Below, one piece after another: positions 45,474-57,830 of a stretch of 64,000 bases of DNA (positions are counted from its first letter, which is position 1; the number at the start of each line of letters is the position of its first letter). The notes beneath the pieces were generated by a model. It did not search any database, was not told the DNA's origin, and saw only the letters and a program-made list of their open reading frames with translations. Both the position numbers and the translations under genes were made by a program. Origin of the DNA: Sanguinoderma infundibulare (lineage: Eukaryota > Basidiomycota > Agaricomycetes > Polyporales > Polyporaceae); the NCBI GenBank assembly GCA_032821775.1, contig JAVLRN010000007.1, forward strand, positions 2,914,001 through 2,978,000. The letters run 5' to 3'.

Positions 45474-48448
45474 ATGTCTGCCGCCCCCGCCGCCCCGCCT
45501 TCGATAGAGTTCCCCGTTCCCTTTCCACTTGGCGCTGATTACAGCAAACAGACCATCGCCGTTCCTGGCACAGAACGTCCTGGCGAGTCCGGTGAGTCCC
45601 CTGGTTACGCGCGCGGATAAGGGACTGACGCGTCTGCGCTCTCCAGCTATCTACCGTCACTGTCAGTCCCCTTCTTTCTCTGTTGATGCTTTGCATCGAG
45701 CCGCGTGATCCTCGCAGCCCAATTCCCGCTCTTGACAACCGAAACCCCCGGCGTGATCACCAACCTCGTCGACCTTTTCGACGAAGGCTATCGGCGCAGC
45801 GGGGGCGGTTCCTTCCTCGGCCATCGCCCAATCCTCTCCAAGAAGCCCCTCACGTTCGCAAACTACCATGTCTGGCAGTCCTGGCCGGAGGTCGACGCCC
45901 GTCGCCGCGCAGTTGGCAGCGCGCTCCATAGGCTCTTCCAAACCAAGGAGATCGGCGGACACGAGCTGGACACAGTTGGAATCTGGAGCAAGAACTGCCC
46001 TAGTACGTCTCATCCCTCCCTGTTTCTTGTCCGGATTCGCGTCTTGACGCGTCCTTTGGTCCAGACTGGCTTCTAGTCGACCTAGCCTGCCAAGCGTACA
46101 ACAAAGTTAGTGTTGCGCTCTACGACACTCTTGGGGCCGACTCGGTTGGTACGTGTCCTCCCCCGTGACCTGTCGTTGCTCCCTGTCCTCACTTTCCGAA
46201 CAGAATACGTGTACGCCTTTCCTTTGCGCGTACGCCTCGTGTTCTTCTGACACTCGCGCATATAGCATCAACCACTCCGAGCTTTCCATCGTCTTTGCCG
46301 CCCCAGACCACGTCCCCTTCCTCCTCACGCTCTCCCCCAAGCTCCCCACCCTGAAATACATCGTCTCCATCGAACCGACCGAGGATGATCAGAGGCGTGT
46401 TCTTACTGCATGGGCGAACACAAGAAATATCAAGTTCATGGATATCGCCGAAGGTACGTCTTTCACTACCCCCATTTCCACTGGTCTCCATTACGGGAGG
46501 GCCTCACGTGCGTGGTCCAACACGGGAAGGAGAACGAGAAAGGATCACGCAGACACCCTCCCTTGATGTCTGGTGAGTTTCGTATGGAACGGTGGAGGGC
46601 CTCCCTGCACCCCGGTCCGAGTGCTACACAGCATCCGCGCACACATATATCTAGATATAGTCACTAATTTGTGCGCAAAAAATGCATGCGTCGTACTCAG
46701 GACCGCCGTTCTTCCTATTTCCTACCTTGGCTCGGGTCCCAGTACGGCTGGTTATGAGACTACTATCCCTCAGCGATCTCCACGTCGGCTCCGTGCCACC
46801 ATGCAGACACTAACCGTCTGATTCGCAGTCGAAGAGTTCGGCCGCGCAAACTTGATCGATCCCATCCCTGTCATCGGCGACACCCTCGCAACTATCTGCT
46901 ACACCTCGGTGCGTACACCGCTGGCCGTCATACACACCCCGGCCCCCATCTGAATAATGAATACGCAGGGCACGTCTGGGGTGCCGAAGGGCGTCCTTCT
47001 TAGCCACAGCAACATCGCCATCGCTTGCTACTCCTACATGTATGGCCTCGACCTCGACGGCGACAAGCTCGCCATGTCCTTCCTTCCCCTCGCGCACATT
47101 TACGAGCGCGTCATGGAGCTCGCCAACGTCGCCGCCGGCAAGCGCATCGGCTACACGACCGGCGACCCGCTCCGCTTCCTCGAGGACATACAGGTCCTCA
47201 AGCCGCACTTTGCCCCGCTTGTCCCTCGCGTCCTCAACCGCGTGTACCAGTCCGCGATCGCGGCAGGAGACGCTCCCGGGCTGCGCGGCGCAATCTTCCG
47301 CACGGCCGTCGCCACGAAGCTGCACAACCTGAAGACGAGCGGGCAGCTCACGCACGCGCTCTGGGATCGCATCGTCTTCCGCAAGGTCGGTCCCTCCGCC
47401 ATACAACATGAGTGTATGCGCAACTCCTAACACCCGTGCCCCGCGTCTACCCTTCCGAATCCCGCCCATACAGATCCACAAGGTCCTTGGTGGCCAGCTC
47501 ATGATGATCGGCTGCGGCTCGGCGCCGTTCAGCAAGAACATCGCCGACTTCCTCAAGGTCGCCCTGCTCGCCGACCTCCGCGAAGGCTATGGTATGACTG
47601 AGAACGGCGGCTGCTGCACGACATCCTGGCCCGACGACCCCTCCTCGGGCGGCACCGTCGGCTGCCTAGTGCCCTCGGCCGAGGTGAAGCTGGTCGACGT
47701 CCCCGCGCTCGGCTATCGCGCGACCGACAGGCCGTTCCCGCGCGGCGAGCTCCTCGTGCGCGGCGCCCAGTGCTTCCGCGGGTACTACAGGGACGAGGCG
47801 AAGACGCGCGAGACGCTCGATGGCGACGGCTGGCTGCGGACGGGCGACATCGCGACGTTTGACGGCCACGGCCGGCTGAAGATCATCGACCGGGTGAAGA
47901 ACATCATGAAGCTCGCGCAGGGCGAGTACGTCGCGCTCGAGCACGTCGAGAGCGCGTACGCGACCGTGCCGCTCGTCGCGCAGCTGTTCGTGCACGGGGA
48001 CGGCCTCCAGAGCTACCTCGTCGGCGTCGTCGTGCCCGACCCGGGCCTGCTCGCGGAGCTCGTGCGGCGCTTGCTGGGCGTCAGCGTCGGCGCGCAGGAT
48101 GGCGCGGCGCTGGAGCGTTATGCGAAGGAGCCGAGGGTCATCGACGCGGTCCTGGCGGAGATGGACAAGGGGCCGAACGTGCGGAAGCTGAAGGGGTTCG
48201 AGCGCGTCAGGCGCATCCACGTCACCCTGGACGCGTTCACCGTCGAGAACGACTGCCTGACGCCGACGCTCAAGATCCGGAGGTGAGTGATAGTCGTGAT
48301 GTGGACACGGTTGGTTTTTTATGTGCGCGTCTCGGGAGCTGACGCGGTTTGCATTATTCGCAGGAAAGAGACGTACACGAAGTTCAAGCCTCACCTCGAC
48401 GCGCTTTACGCGCTCCCCGAGCCCTCCGCCAGCGGGGGAAAGCTTTAG
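45474..48448 (+). CDS. Long-chain acyl-CoA synthetase (fatty acid-CoA ligase)
   Basis: The enzyme activates fatty acids to acyl-CoA via acyl-adenylate. Ten exons (45474-45591, 45647-45661, 45718-46002, 46065-46148, 46204-46210, 46266-46453, 46829-46908, 46969-47385, 47474-48282, 48364-48448) give 695 residues in consistent phase. Two exons are tiny: 15 nt and 7 nt. The AMP/P-loop motif [19 protein letters not shown] is split by an intron after CYTS. Further motifs are [25 protein letters not shown], and the FACS signature [19 protein letters not shown] followed by [20 protein letters not shown]. The C-terminus is GGKL, close to but not a consensus peroxisomal PTS1 (SKL). The 375-bp intron 46454-46828 is much longer than its neighbours. 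Whether the enzyme is cytosolic/ER or peroxisomal cannot be settled from sequence. Confidence 0.93.
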
Positions 48449-48764
48449 ACGGCGGTCACGTTTTTCGATTACCGGGGGAGGGACTTGGGTTCGAGAGATA
48501 TGGTATAGACGGATCCGACGACATACCACGTTAATGCCGCATAATGCATATTCACCCATTTACCAGTGGGGCATGCGCTTTCGCATGTAAACTATACCTT
48601 CCTGTGATCCAATACCAAAGTTTGGTCTCGGTCATGCAACGCAAGGGGAGGCCAAGCGCGGACACGGGACTTGTAGATTACAATTACGAACGACGTTACA
48701 GTCTGCTTCTTTTCCATCTAGTAGCAGTTCCATGGGGCCGGCCAGAGACCGTAACAGTCTAAGC

Positions 48765-50012
48765 TTAAGACTGGCCGAAGACGCCCTTGCTGTTGGTGAG
48801 CTCCTGGCCGAGCTTGTAGCCGAGCACGCGGTCCCAGTCGATCTTGGAGCGCGTCATGGGCAGGGCGCGACGGAGGCCCTTGAACGTCTTCTCGCCCATC
48901 TCGGCGTACGCGTCGTTGAGCGACGTCTGGTAGCGGCCCTCCTCGGCCTCGACGAGCGCGATGACTTTGGAGGCGGAGCCGGAGCCGGGGGAGATCGCGG
49001 CGGGCGGGAGGGCGAGGGAGAGGGAGTGGGTGGTGGAGAGCTGGACGTTGCCCTGCTCGTAGTAGTGCACGTTGACGAGGATCTTGCCCGTCAGCGTCTG
49101 GGCGGCGGTGTCGATCGTGTATTCGGAGCGCCAGCGGCCGGACCTGCGGGAACGAGGGAGGTGTGATTTTGATTAGGGATTTGGGATTTGGAAAGGAGAA
49201 GAGTGAAGGACGGACCAGAAGTTGGTGGGGTTGTACTTGTTGGCGACGATCTGGATGACGAAGCGGGTGCTGGAGCCGGCGACGGGGAAGACGGAGGCGA
49301 CGCCGTCGTGGTAGTGTGCTTGGAGGTATTGGAGGGACGCGGTTTCGAGCGCGGCGCTGCGGTTTTCGCCGGTGCCGGTGCAAGTTACGAACGAGCCTCA
49401 GTCGGGCGTTCCGCAAGAGGAGGACAAAGAGAAAGAGAGGGGCGGCGCACCGGAAAGGCTCGGACTGAGAGTCGGGCTCGATGGGTTCTGGGTCTGATGA
49501 TTCCTACGCAGGAGTTGTTGGAGGTAATGGTTGGGGTGGAGAGACGGCGACGGACGCACCAGGCTCAGATGGTCGAAACGGAAGCTCGTCCTCGACCGCG
49601 GGTCCCAATACCGGTCCTGCGACGCGTCCTCGCCCTCGCCCTCGCCCTCTCCGGCGCTCGGCACCCGCGCAGCGTCGCTAACGATGGACTGTCCCCCGGG
49701 CCCGTCACCTCCCATCCCGCACCCTGCGGAGGACGGACGGGGGGGACTGACTCACCTGGTGCTGGTGCCCGGGCACCTCCGCGGTCGTGAACTGCGCGGT
49801 GTTGTACTCGCGCAGCGCGGGGAGCACGCCGTCCTGCAGCGAGTCGTCGTCCGAGATGATGTTCCGCACATCTGGGCGGGATCAGGCCGTCAGCGACGTC
49901 CGAGCGCGGTGTCGGGCGAGGGGTGTTTACCGTTCAGCACGTCGTTGATCTCTCCTGGGGGAGACTGGAGGAGGAACTTGGAGGCGACTTGGATGCGTTC
50001 TGCAGGCTCCAT
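48765..50012 (-). CDS. CAP1: F-actin-capping protein subunit alpha
   Basis: This subunit pairs with capping protein beta to block filament barbed ends. The start is MEPAERIQVASKFLLQSPPG (50012). Exons 50012-49931, 49871-49756 and 49688-49560 are in phase. An exon beginning GAATCATCAG then gives ESSDPEPIEPDSQSEPFR, and a further exon gives AALETASLQYLQAHYHDG. The C-terminal exons hold NPTNFW, SGRWRSEY, VNVHYYEQGNVQL and GEKTFKGLRRALPMTRSKID, followed by WDRVLGYKLG. These are the classic alpha-subunit signatures. Expected length is about 280 residues, normal for the family. It is convergent with the acyl-CoA synthetase, about 316 bp apart. The middle intron (around 49350-49455) is longer than usual and its ends are less certain. 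Confidence 0.9.
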
Positions 50013-50423
50013 CGCGTTAAGCGTGTCCGAGGTCAAGGAGGAGATGCAAGTACTTGCAGTGCTCCCGTCTTGCCCTGGGCGGGTGCAGGTGAGCGCTTAC
50101 CTCAAAACACCTCTTCGATTCCCAGCTGGCGATATTACTTATGGACGCGATGGGTTCACGACGTTACTACATAAGCTACGTAGAATCAAACCGGGGATAC
50201 GCGTGGAGCACATCGTACGATTGAATTTAAAGGGGTATTGGAGGGCTACTTAGCAGATGATCACCGGCAGACGTGAAAAAGCACAAAGTATGTAAGACAA
50301 AGCAATAACAGTCCAGAGGCGCGTGCTGCGCTCAACCCATTAAACTCGCCCTGCAGAGGCAAGAATCGTTTGGGACAGAAGGAGAACATGGTTTTTACGA
50401 TTACCGACTTGCCTGCCTGCCTG

Positions 50424-51932
50424 TTAAAAGAATTCGTCGAAATCGGGTTCGGTAATCAAGTCAGGATGCCCTCGCTGCACGGTAGTAGTATTTCCGCCAA
50501 GTCGGATGAAGGTGACCTTGACTGCTCGGCGAGCTCGGTTACTCGTAAACAGCCGATCTGCGACGACATCGATATCCAAACCGTCGAGGAAGAGTTTGAC
50601 AGGAGAAAACGACGCAGGCCCGACGACTCGCGCCTCCGCATCGAGTGGGTGTTTGAGGGTGGCGAGGGAGATGTCGATTTGGAGAATGAACCCGGGAACA
50701 GATGACGACCCCAGCGCGTCGTAGATGCAATCCTGACGAGGTCAATTGTCAAACCCGAGGGTAGTTGCTAGTGGGGATCGGGAAATCCTACGCACCATCA
50801 TCGCTTCCAGATCCGCGTCCCAGTTCCCAAAGCGGAGCTGGAGCCTGAGCTCGAACGACGTCAATGACGCGAACCCACTGCTGCTGCAGAGCGCGATGAG
50901 GTCGTTGGCCTGGTCCAGGAAGAGCCAGATCTCTTCGACGACGATCGTGAGGTATCGCACGGGACGGGCCTCCTCCAAGACGGCCCGAACCTGTTGGACG
51001 TTCATCGGTTCCAACTCGTCGTCGTGGACATGAACGTGAGGCACCGGACAGGCAAGTCCGAGGGCGTAAAGGACAAGGATCGACCCCTTGTAGGAGGCCA
51101 ACCCGCTCCACGACCCGTCTCTAGCCTGTTCAGCGACGTTCAGGTCCCTCTGCGCCTCTACCGCTGCATCGGGATCGACCGGATCGTGGCGCACCGTACA
51201 CTGCCCCGCGCGTAAGAGCTGAAGGTTGGGGAATGCCTGAACCAAGCGGCGCGTGTTCGGTAGGCCGACGTGGTAGAGCAAGAGCGTGCGCACGTTCCGG
51301 TAGCATCCGGCTGCAGGGGAGGGGACCGTGTTCTTCAGGGAGATGCAGTGCAGGCTGTCTTCGGAACGGCGGAGAAGAGAGACTGGATCCCACTCCACGT
51401 CCGATGGCGCAATCTCCGGGTCGAAGCGAACCTCGACCCCGTAGAGGCGGGACTGAAGAGCGCGTAACATCTTGAGACATTCCTCGCCCGCTCCAGTGAG
51501 CACAAGGGTGGCCAGCTCCGTCAAGGAAGCAACAGCGGCAGGGAGCTCCGGGTCTGCCCGGAAAAAGTTCTCCGCGCCTTCGATCTGCAAGTGGGAGAAC
51601 CTGGGGGCGTGCGGAGCAACAGAGACAAAGAAGGGCTTCAAGATCTTGACCTGCGTCTCGACGTCCACATCCGTCGGGAATGTTCGAATGCACAGGCTAT
51701 CGATCCACATTAGGCGGTGGGTTATATCCGCCGTTTGGCGAGTCGTGAGGGCGAACTGAACGAACGAGGATGCTTGTTCTTCGTTTTCGATAGTGGGAGT
51801 TTCGTTAAGGAGGTGTTTTACTCCTTCGCGATTCAGAGATCGACATGTCTTCATGACCTGGGAGATCGTATCCTTCTCGCAAAGACCCATGATGAGGTGC
51901 AAGAGGTCCACATTCAGTTTTATGGAATTCAT
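50424..51932 (-). CDS. F-box-like / leucine-rich protein, paralogue 1
   Basis: Two exons, 51932-50796 and 50732-50424, flank a 63-bp intron and give 481 residues. The N-terminus NVDLLHLIMGLCEKDTISQV then MKTCRSLNREGVKHLL has the shape of a degenerate basidiomycete F-box. The rest contains repeated Leu-rich segments such as SLTELATLVLTGAGEE and YRNVRTLLLYHVGLP followed by NTRRLVQAFPNLQLLRAGQC, which suggest an LRR-like solenoid. The intron sits at a fixed place (EAMM|DCIYDAL) shared with the other three paralogues. The last exon has the conserved block VVADRLF...AVKVTFIRLGG. A role in SCF ubiquitin ligases is plausible but the F-box is too weak to be sure. Confidence 0.75.
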
Positions 51933-52398
51933 CTAGGGGGGAAAGCTCGTCAGAAGAAACATATACATCTTTGCCGAATTCGACAACCCACCTTTCTGCC
52001 TCAACTCTACAGCTGACTTCTGGGCTGTTGCGGCTGCTCTCTTGCGGCTGTGAGCGAGGTGGGAACGTCCCGAAAAGGTGCTGGTGACGGTGGCGGTCGG
52101 CAAGTTGCGTCAAGGTCAGGTAAGCGCTCACAGGGTGACGAATAAGTACTTATTAGCGCATCATCGGGAGAGACCAGTCGAGACACGAGTACAAAACGTA
52201 CACTTGCCAATTATATGACCTGCAGCACTAACGTATGAAAACACTACACGTACAAAAGCTAAAATTACAACGAGGAAGAAACACCGGGATTAAAAGAATG
52301 GCGGCGGATTGAACTAAAGGACTCCGTCGAACTATTTAGTGGAGCATACTATGCATCCAGCTTCAGAGTGTGGTGGTGGTCATTTCAATTCAAACGAC

Positions 52399-53879
52399 TC
52401 ACCCCAGACCTGCGAACGGCATATTAAATCCCGGTAAGGTCTTCTTGTCAAAGAAGACGCTCGGAGGACCTTTCTCGACGGACTTCTTCCCGATGGCGAT
52501 CTTCACGGCCTGAAGTGACCCGCAAGACCGGAACAAGCGATCCGCCACGGTGCTGGGGTCCAGGCTCTTCAGGAAGACCTGACCAGGAGGTCCCTTTGGT
52601 TCGTACCACGAGATGGTCAACGCGAATCCGGTGAGCGTGGAAGAGGACACCGCGGAATGGATGCACTCCTGCCATGTCCGTCAGTCTCACGACAGGATAC
52701 AATGTTCAATAGAAAACCACTCACGAGCATCGCTTCCATGTCCGTGTCGTCGTAGTCACTGTAGATGGAAAGGCGAAGCTCGAATGTCTTCACGGCCTGA
52801 AACTCTGGGCTTCTGCACAAGGCGATGATATCCTCGGTTTGCGCGTAGACGTGGGAGACTTCGGAGACGTGGATCTCGAGGTACTCAGGGGTCGTATCGG
52901 TCACGATCGCACGAACTTGCTCGAAGTCCATACACTCGATCTCGTTGTCGTGGTCCACATAGACATACGTCACGTGGCATGCAAGGCCGAGCAAGTAGAG
53001 GAGGAGGATCGATCCGCGGTATGCTCGTAACGAGGACCACGCCCCGTCTTGACCTTGCTGTGCCGCGATGTTCATGTTTCGGAGTTGCAACCACTCCTCG
53101 TCATTCTCCGAATACCTATCCATGCACTCGGCAGCTCGGAGGACTTCGAGGTTCGGGAAGGTGGAGACGTAGTGTCGCGTAGTGGGCGCTTCGATACGGC
53201 CGATGTCGAGGGTATGGACATTTGGGTAGCAAGCCACTCCGGTGGGATTGATGGTAAAGTATAGAGACATGGTGGTCATTGATGATTCTGAGTGACGAAG
53301 TAAGTCTGTGACGTCTTTGTCGGGTGGGTCGCAGAAGTCGATGTTCATGCCGATATGCACCTCGACGAGACGCGATTTGAGTGCGGCCAGAAATGGGAAG
53401 CTGCGGTGGGCTGCGTCGCCGAGGTTGAGGTGTGTGAGGGTTGTGAGGGAGGCAATGGCTTCGGAAAGGTCCGGGTCCACGGCGAAGAGGTCGTCGGGAC
53501 GAGAAATGTACAAACTAGCGAAGTTGCGAGCATAGACGTGAACGGTTGTTGCGAAGAAGCGGGTTAGGGCCTGAGCCGTGACCCGTAAGTTCTTGTCGCC
53601 GCCTCTTAAACCATAGTAGTCGTTGTCCAGCTCGAGCTTGAGGCCTCGAAGATGGTTCATGCGATAGGCAACTTCGGCGATCTGTCCACCCGCAGCACAG
53701 AAGCAGATAAAGGAGTCGACCTTCTTCCTCGAACGTAGGTCAGGGATGGTCCGAAGGAGATGTTTTATCCCATCGCGGTGCAAGTTTCGACACGTCAGCA
53801 TCATGCCTAGAAGCGTCTTCCGACTGGAAAACGCCATGATGTAGTAGAGGACGTCGGCGTTGAGGACTGAGGCCTGCAT
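52399..53879 (-). CDS. F-box-like / leucine-rich protein, paralogue 2
   Basis: The start MQASVLNADVLYYIMAF (53879) lies directly after a 3' splice site (CCACAG), so a 5' untranslated intron probably ends there. Upstream in-frame Met codons exist but fall in that intron. The N-terminal motif ADVLYYIMAFSSRKTLLGMM then LTCRNLHRDGIKHLL is F-box-like. Leu-rich repeats follow (SLTTLTHLNLGDAA, YPNVHTLDIGRIEAPTTRHY, FPNLEVLRAAECM). One intron separates EAML from ECIHSAVSSSTLTGFALTIS. The C-terminal exon runs through SLQAVKIAIGKKSVEKGPPS to GFNMPFAGLG. It is the closest relative of the copy at 61933-63247, with shared upstream DNA, the same intron and a similar tail. Confidence 0.78.
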
Positions 53880-54444
53880 CTGTGGATTCGATAAGGGTTC
53901 AATAAATCGCATACAGTCAAGCCGCATACAGACAGGGGTGTACGACGCTTACTTTTGAATATTTGTGTTAGTGGTACGATAATGATTTGTCTCGCAACCG
54001 TTGCGGCACTGCACCAAAAGAAGCAGAGCCTGAGCTTGCCTGATGGCGAATCGGGCATCAGTCCGCTCTGTTTTGCGACGATTCACTAGCGCACTCACCC
54101 AAAGCTCCTTGCCAAAAGACACTACGTATGCAGCAGGGCCTCTACACAAACCGTGTAGTCGGAAGCTCCGGAACCAGGTTGAAACGGTGAGTGGGGTGGT
54201 GGGTTGAAGGAGTGAAGCTGTGCGGCGCTGTAAGCGCCGATAATGGCAGGCACTCGCCTCAGTGCTCCGAGTATATCATTTCTGGTTTTACGCAATGACA
54301 TGTTCAGAAGAACACAACAAACTGGAGCTCGAGCATCATGGAACTACTGATACATTGTCGTCGTCGACAAGAAATCCTCTAAGCAAGAGTTTGCATCCTT
54401 CCCGGGCCCCGCGACACCGTGGCCTTAACCAGCCGACAACATTT
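53880..54444. other. Upstream region of F-box-like paralogue 2
   Basis: This contains the likely 5' untranslated intron (GTAAGCG near 53953 down to the AG at 53880) and promoter. Patches match the region upstream of the copy at 63247 (63300-63570), including a CGCTGTAAGCGCCGA / CGTCGTAAGCGCCGA segment. No other gene was recognised. Confidence 0.5.
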
Positions 54445-56243
54445 CTACAGCTTCGACTTGAACTGGTCCTCCGTGACGCCCTTCCCCATCGCAGCCGTGG
54501 ACGACACCCCGCCGGTGACGGTCTTCATGAGGTTGTCCATGTAGTCTGCGCCACTCCACCTCTGATGCGTAAGCACGTCGCACCCAATCTCGCGCTCGCG
54601 CCGCTGCACGAGCTCGACGTATGCCTTCATGCCCTCCGTCGCGTATGCCTTCGCGAACAGGTCGCTGATGTACGCGTTCGAATGCAAACCGCCGAGCTAC
54701 GTCAACGTGTCGTCAGCAAACACATCCCCGCATACACAGGAAGCACTCACCGTGATGAACTGCCACACGAAACCAAGCTTCCCGAGCTCCCACACGTACG
54801 CCCTCATGTCCTCCGCGTTCAAGCCCGCCGCCTCCCAGTTGAACGATGGGCTGAGGTTGTAGGCAAGCCACTGCTTTGGATACACCGCGTGCACGCCCTC
54901 CGCGAACTCCCGTGCCTGCGCCAAGATCGGCTTCTTCGTCTCCATCCACAGCAGGTCCGAGTACGGCGCGAACGCGACCGCGCGGTTGATAGCGCACTGC
55001 GTCCCGCCCTGGTACCGGTAAAAGCCCTCGCGCGTCCGGGGCGCGTCCCAGTCCCAGTGCGGCACCTGCCGCAGCCCGAACTCTTTCTGTGCGATCTCCA
55101 CCGCTGTGGGCCACGAGACGTGCGCGACGCGTGCGGCGAACTTCGCTAGCTCCGTGGGCGACACGCCCTGCGCACGGAGCGCGTTGCTCAGCGTCGTCGA
55201 GAACAGCTCCAGTTTCGCCGCGGCGGTCCACTTCTCCTCAACGGCTTCGAGCGCCGCGCCAGTCTTGCCCGCGCGCTCGGCCTCGTTGAGCTCCACGACG
55301 AGCGGGCGGAGGGCCGGGTTCGTCGACCCGAGGATGAACGGGTGGTCGCGCTCGTCGACGTTGGTCGTGATGAGCGTCGCCGCCTCCGAGTCCGTGCGCG
55401 CGATGACGAGGTTGCTCACGCCCATAATATCGAACTGCAGGCGGATCGCGACGAGCCGGTTGATGTGCTCCTGGATCGGGACGAGCACCTTGCCCGCCAT
55501 GTGCCCGCACTTCTTCGTCCCCGGCGCCTGGTCCTCGATGTGGATCCCCGCCGCGCCGCGCTCGGCGAACATCTTCGCGAGCTTCATCGTCGCCGTCAGC
55601 CCGCCGTGGCCCGTGTCCGCGTCCGCAACGATCGGCCGGAGGTAGTCGATGGCCGGCGTCTGGGCGAGCTCGGCCTCCGACATGCGCGAGCGCGCCTCGC
55701 GCTGCTTGCGGTCGTGGAAGAGCTGCGCCATGAACAGGTGCTCGACCTTGTTGGGCACCGTGTTCGACGGGTAGTCCGCCAGGTCTGGCCCGGGCTCATT
55801 CGTGCTCGACGCGGTACTCGATGACTGCCAGCCAGAGACGTAGACGGTCTCCAGATATTTCGCCATCTGGGTGACCTGCACGGGGTCAAGACTATCTCAC
55901 GCGATCAACCCGCGTTCTGACGGCTTTGGACAGCAGAGCACTTACGCGCCGTAAGTATGTGATGGCGTGCCGTTCTGGAAACGCTCGGAGAGGATACCCC
56001 AGAGCTTCTTTCCTTGAACATCGGAGGGGTAGGAGATGGGGAGGGTGCCGCGCTTGGCCACGACCTCAGCCGCTGTGTATGGCCGCTTCGTCTTCCACCA
56101 GCGGGGCTCCTGCACAACGCGAATGTCATCGACCACAAGCAATCAAAGACATACACGACGTCGAAAACATGTTGCGAACATACCTGCCACCACCGCTCGA
56201 CCTGCGCGACCTCGTCTTGGAAAGCCTTGCGCTCGTTCGCCAT
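54445..56243 (-). CDS. ICL1: Isocitrate lyase
   Basis: This is the key glyoxylate-cycle enzyme, splitting isocitrate into glyoxylate and succinate for growth on C2 compounds and fatty acids. Exons 56243-56184, 56109-55946, 55891-54751 and 54696-54445 give 538 residues, a normal length. The start is [20 protein letters not shown]. Signatures are [19 protein letters not shown] then [45 protein letters not shown] (KKCGH holds the catalytic Cys), [15 protein letters not shown] and [13 protein letters not shown]. The C-terminus ends FKSKL, a canonical PTS1, so a peroxisomal or glyoxysomal location is likely. It sits among unrelated F-box-like paralogues. Confidence 0.96.
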
Positions 56244-56744
56244 CGTCGAAGTGAATGACCTGAGTTAAGGAAACAGTGGGGGTGGGGGAATGTGAGATGC
56301 ACGAACGTCATTCCTAGTCATTTTGAAGGTTTTGGAGGCTCGCATGGATCGCATGAAACGGGGGTAAACATTTTCGCCGGTCCAATGCCGCCCATGTGAA
56401 TTTCCGAAGCAGCAGCGCTCCAGACGCTCGTGCCCGACCCATGCACGGCGGGGAGCCGCCCGTCCATTCCAGGCGCTGTTCGGCCGAAACAGTCCCTAAA
56501 AGAGATTTGGTTGCCCTCCGCCATCCCTGCGCTTTCAGGCAAAACGACATACTCACCCACGCCTGTCTGGACTCCCGTTCGTCGGAACACTTACCCAAGC
56601 CCCATCGAAGCAAACTTGGACAGATTGAATAGCCCTCGCTTACTGCAGGGTGTCGCCCACCATGTCGCCATTCTTGCCACCACGCGCGGTGTTGAACCTC
56701 GAGAGGCCCGGATGCTTTCGTCGAATCCGTTCTGCTTTCTTTAT

Positions 56745-57809
56745 TCACCGCTTGTTCTCGTCGCACACGGGACTTGCTAGTCCATAATGAATGAAAAACG
56801 CCACAAAGCTCCTGCATACCTAAATAAACAAGCATCAGATGGCTGCAATACATTTGCGAGCACGCCGGAGCGCACACGCGGAACCAATCAATTATGCTCT
56901 CGTGGCAACGCTGATACCACTCGTGATACCGCAATGAGGTCAGAATTTCAAAGGCACCACGATTCGTCGCTTAGTGGCTACGAAACCCCATTGCTAGCAA
57001 GACGGCTGCTATACTCACCTGCGTGGAGATCAGCACGCGCGTGAGGCTGTCCTCCTTCATCGGCCCGAACCGCAGCAAAAACACGTTCAGGATCGTCAAG
57101 TTGTTCGTCGACGCGACTTCCCCCGTCTTCTCGTTGAACGCTAGCTTCACGAGACGGAGCGCAGAAAACACGCGGAGGATGAGGATGGACAGTGTCGAAG
57201 GCTGCTTGTCCTTGAACTCCGCCCTCGACGGGTGGAGGAGCTGCGTGTCCCGGTCGAATCTGCGGAACGTTACGGAAACCCATCATGGTCAGCTCCCTCG
57301 ATGGCCGAAAACGTGGTCGAGGTTCTCTCGGGTGCAATGAGGTCTTCGCCTCGGCGACCAAGGAACTGAGACCATAACTCAAAACGTACCTCGCAACACG
57401 GTGTCTCGGGCAGGGGACGAGGCCGATCAACTGGGGGCACGACAGGACAAAGTCGAAGATTTGGGGCAGGAAGAACAGCAGCAACGTCTTGGAGTAGTGC
57501 GTCTGGATGCCGACGACTGCTAACGCCATCCCGGTCACGTAGCACAACGTGTCTCCGGGAAACGCACATGCGGGGTACCTGCATGAGATCCGTCGTCAGC
57601 TATGCACAAGTTGGAATCACCCCACCGAATCTGGCGGAGCGAACGGTATTTACCGGCACGTACCAATTGTGATACATGAATCCAAGGGGTACGCCCAGCA
57701 GGGGCTGCATGAAATACAAGCTGAACAGATGTCGCTGACGAGAATCCGGCTTCCGGAGACCATACCCCGCGAATAGTTGCAAGCCCAATTGGAGTGGTTC
57801 TGCATTCAA
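56745..57809 (-). pseudogene. ALG7: ALG7-like (GlcNAc-1-P transferase), 3' half only
   Basis: ALG7 starts N-glycan assembly by moving GlcNAc-1-P from UDP-GlcNAc to dolichyl phosphate in the ER membrane. Only the C-terminal half is here. It reads RHLFSLYFMQPLLGVPLGF, YHNWYPACAFPGDTLCYVTG, MALAVVGIQTHYSKTLLLFF then LPQIFDFVLSCPQLIGLVPC, PRHRVARFDRDTQLLHPSRA, NNLTILNVFLLRFGPMKEDS then LTRVLISTQ, and VAFFIHYGLASPVCDENKR. Exons 57809-57664, 57578-57390, 57259-57019 and 56819-56745 keep open frames across introns of 85, 130 and 199 bp, longer than the local norm. There is no start codon context and the catalytic N-terminal half is missing. The matching 5' half lies nearby on the opposite strand (58473-59170). 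Confidence 0.8.
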
Positions 57810-57830
57810 CGAGTACTAGTTTGTGCAAGA

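Noticed and set aside
47666..48559. 297-residue minus-strand frame
   Set aside because: It is antisense to the well-supported acyl-CoA synthetase exon 47474-48282 and is Arg/Asp/Leu biased as expected for a shadow.
49188..49790. 200-residue Gly/Arg-rich plus-strand frame
   Set aside because: It is antisense to the capping protein alpha exons and their introns, with low-complexity composition and no motif.
54262..55824. Long plus-strand frames over isocitrate lyase
   Set aside because: They are antisense to the isocitrate lyase exons, have no recognisable domain and show shadow-like composition.
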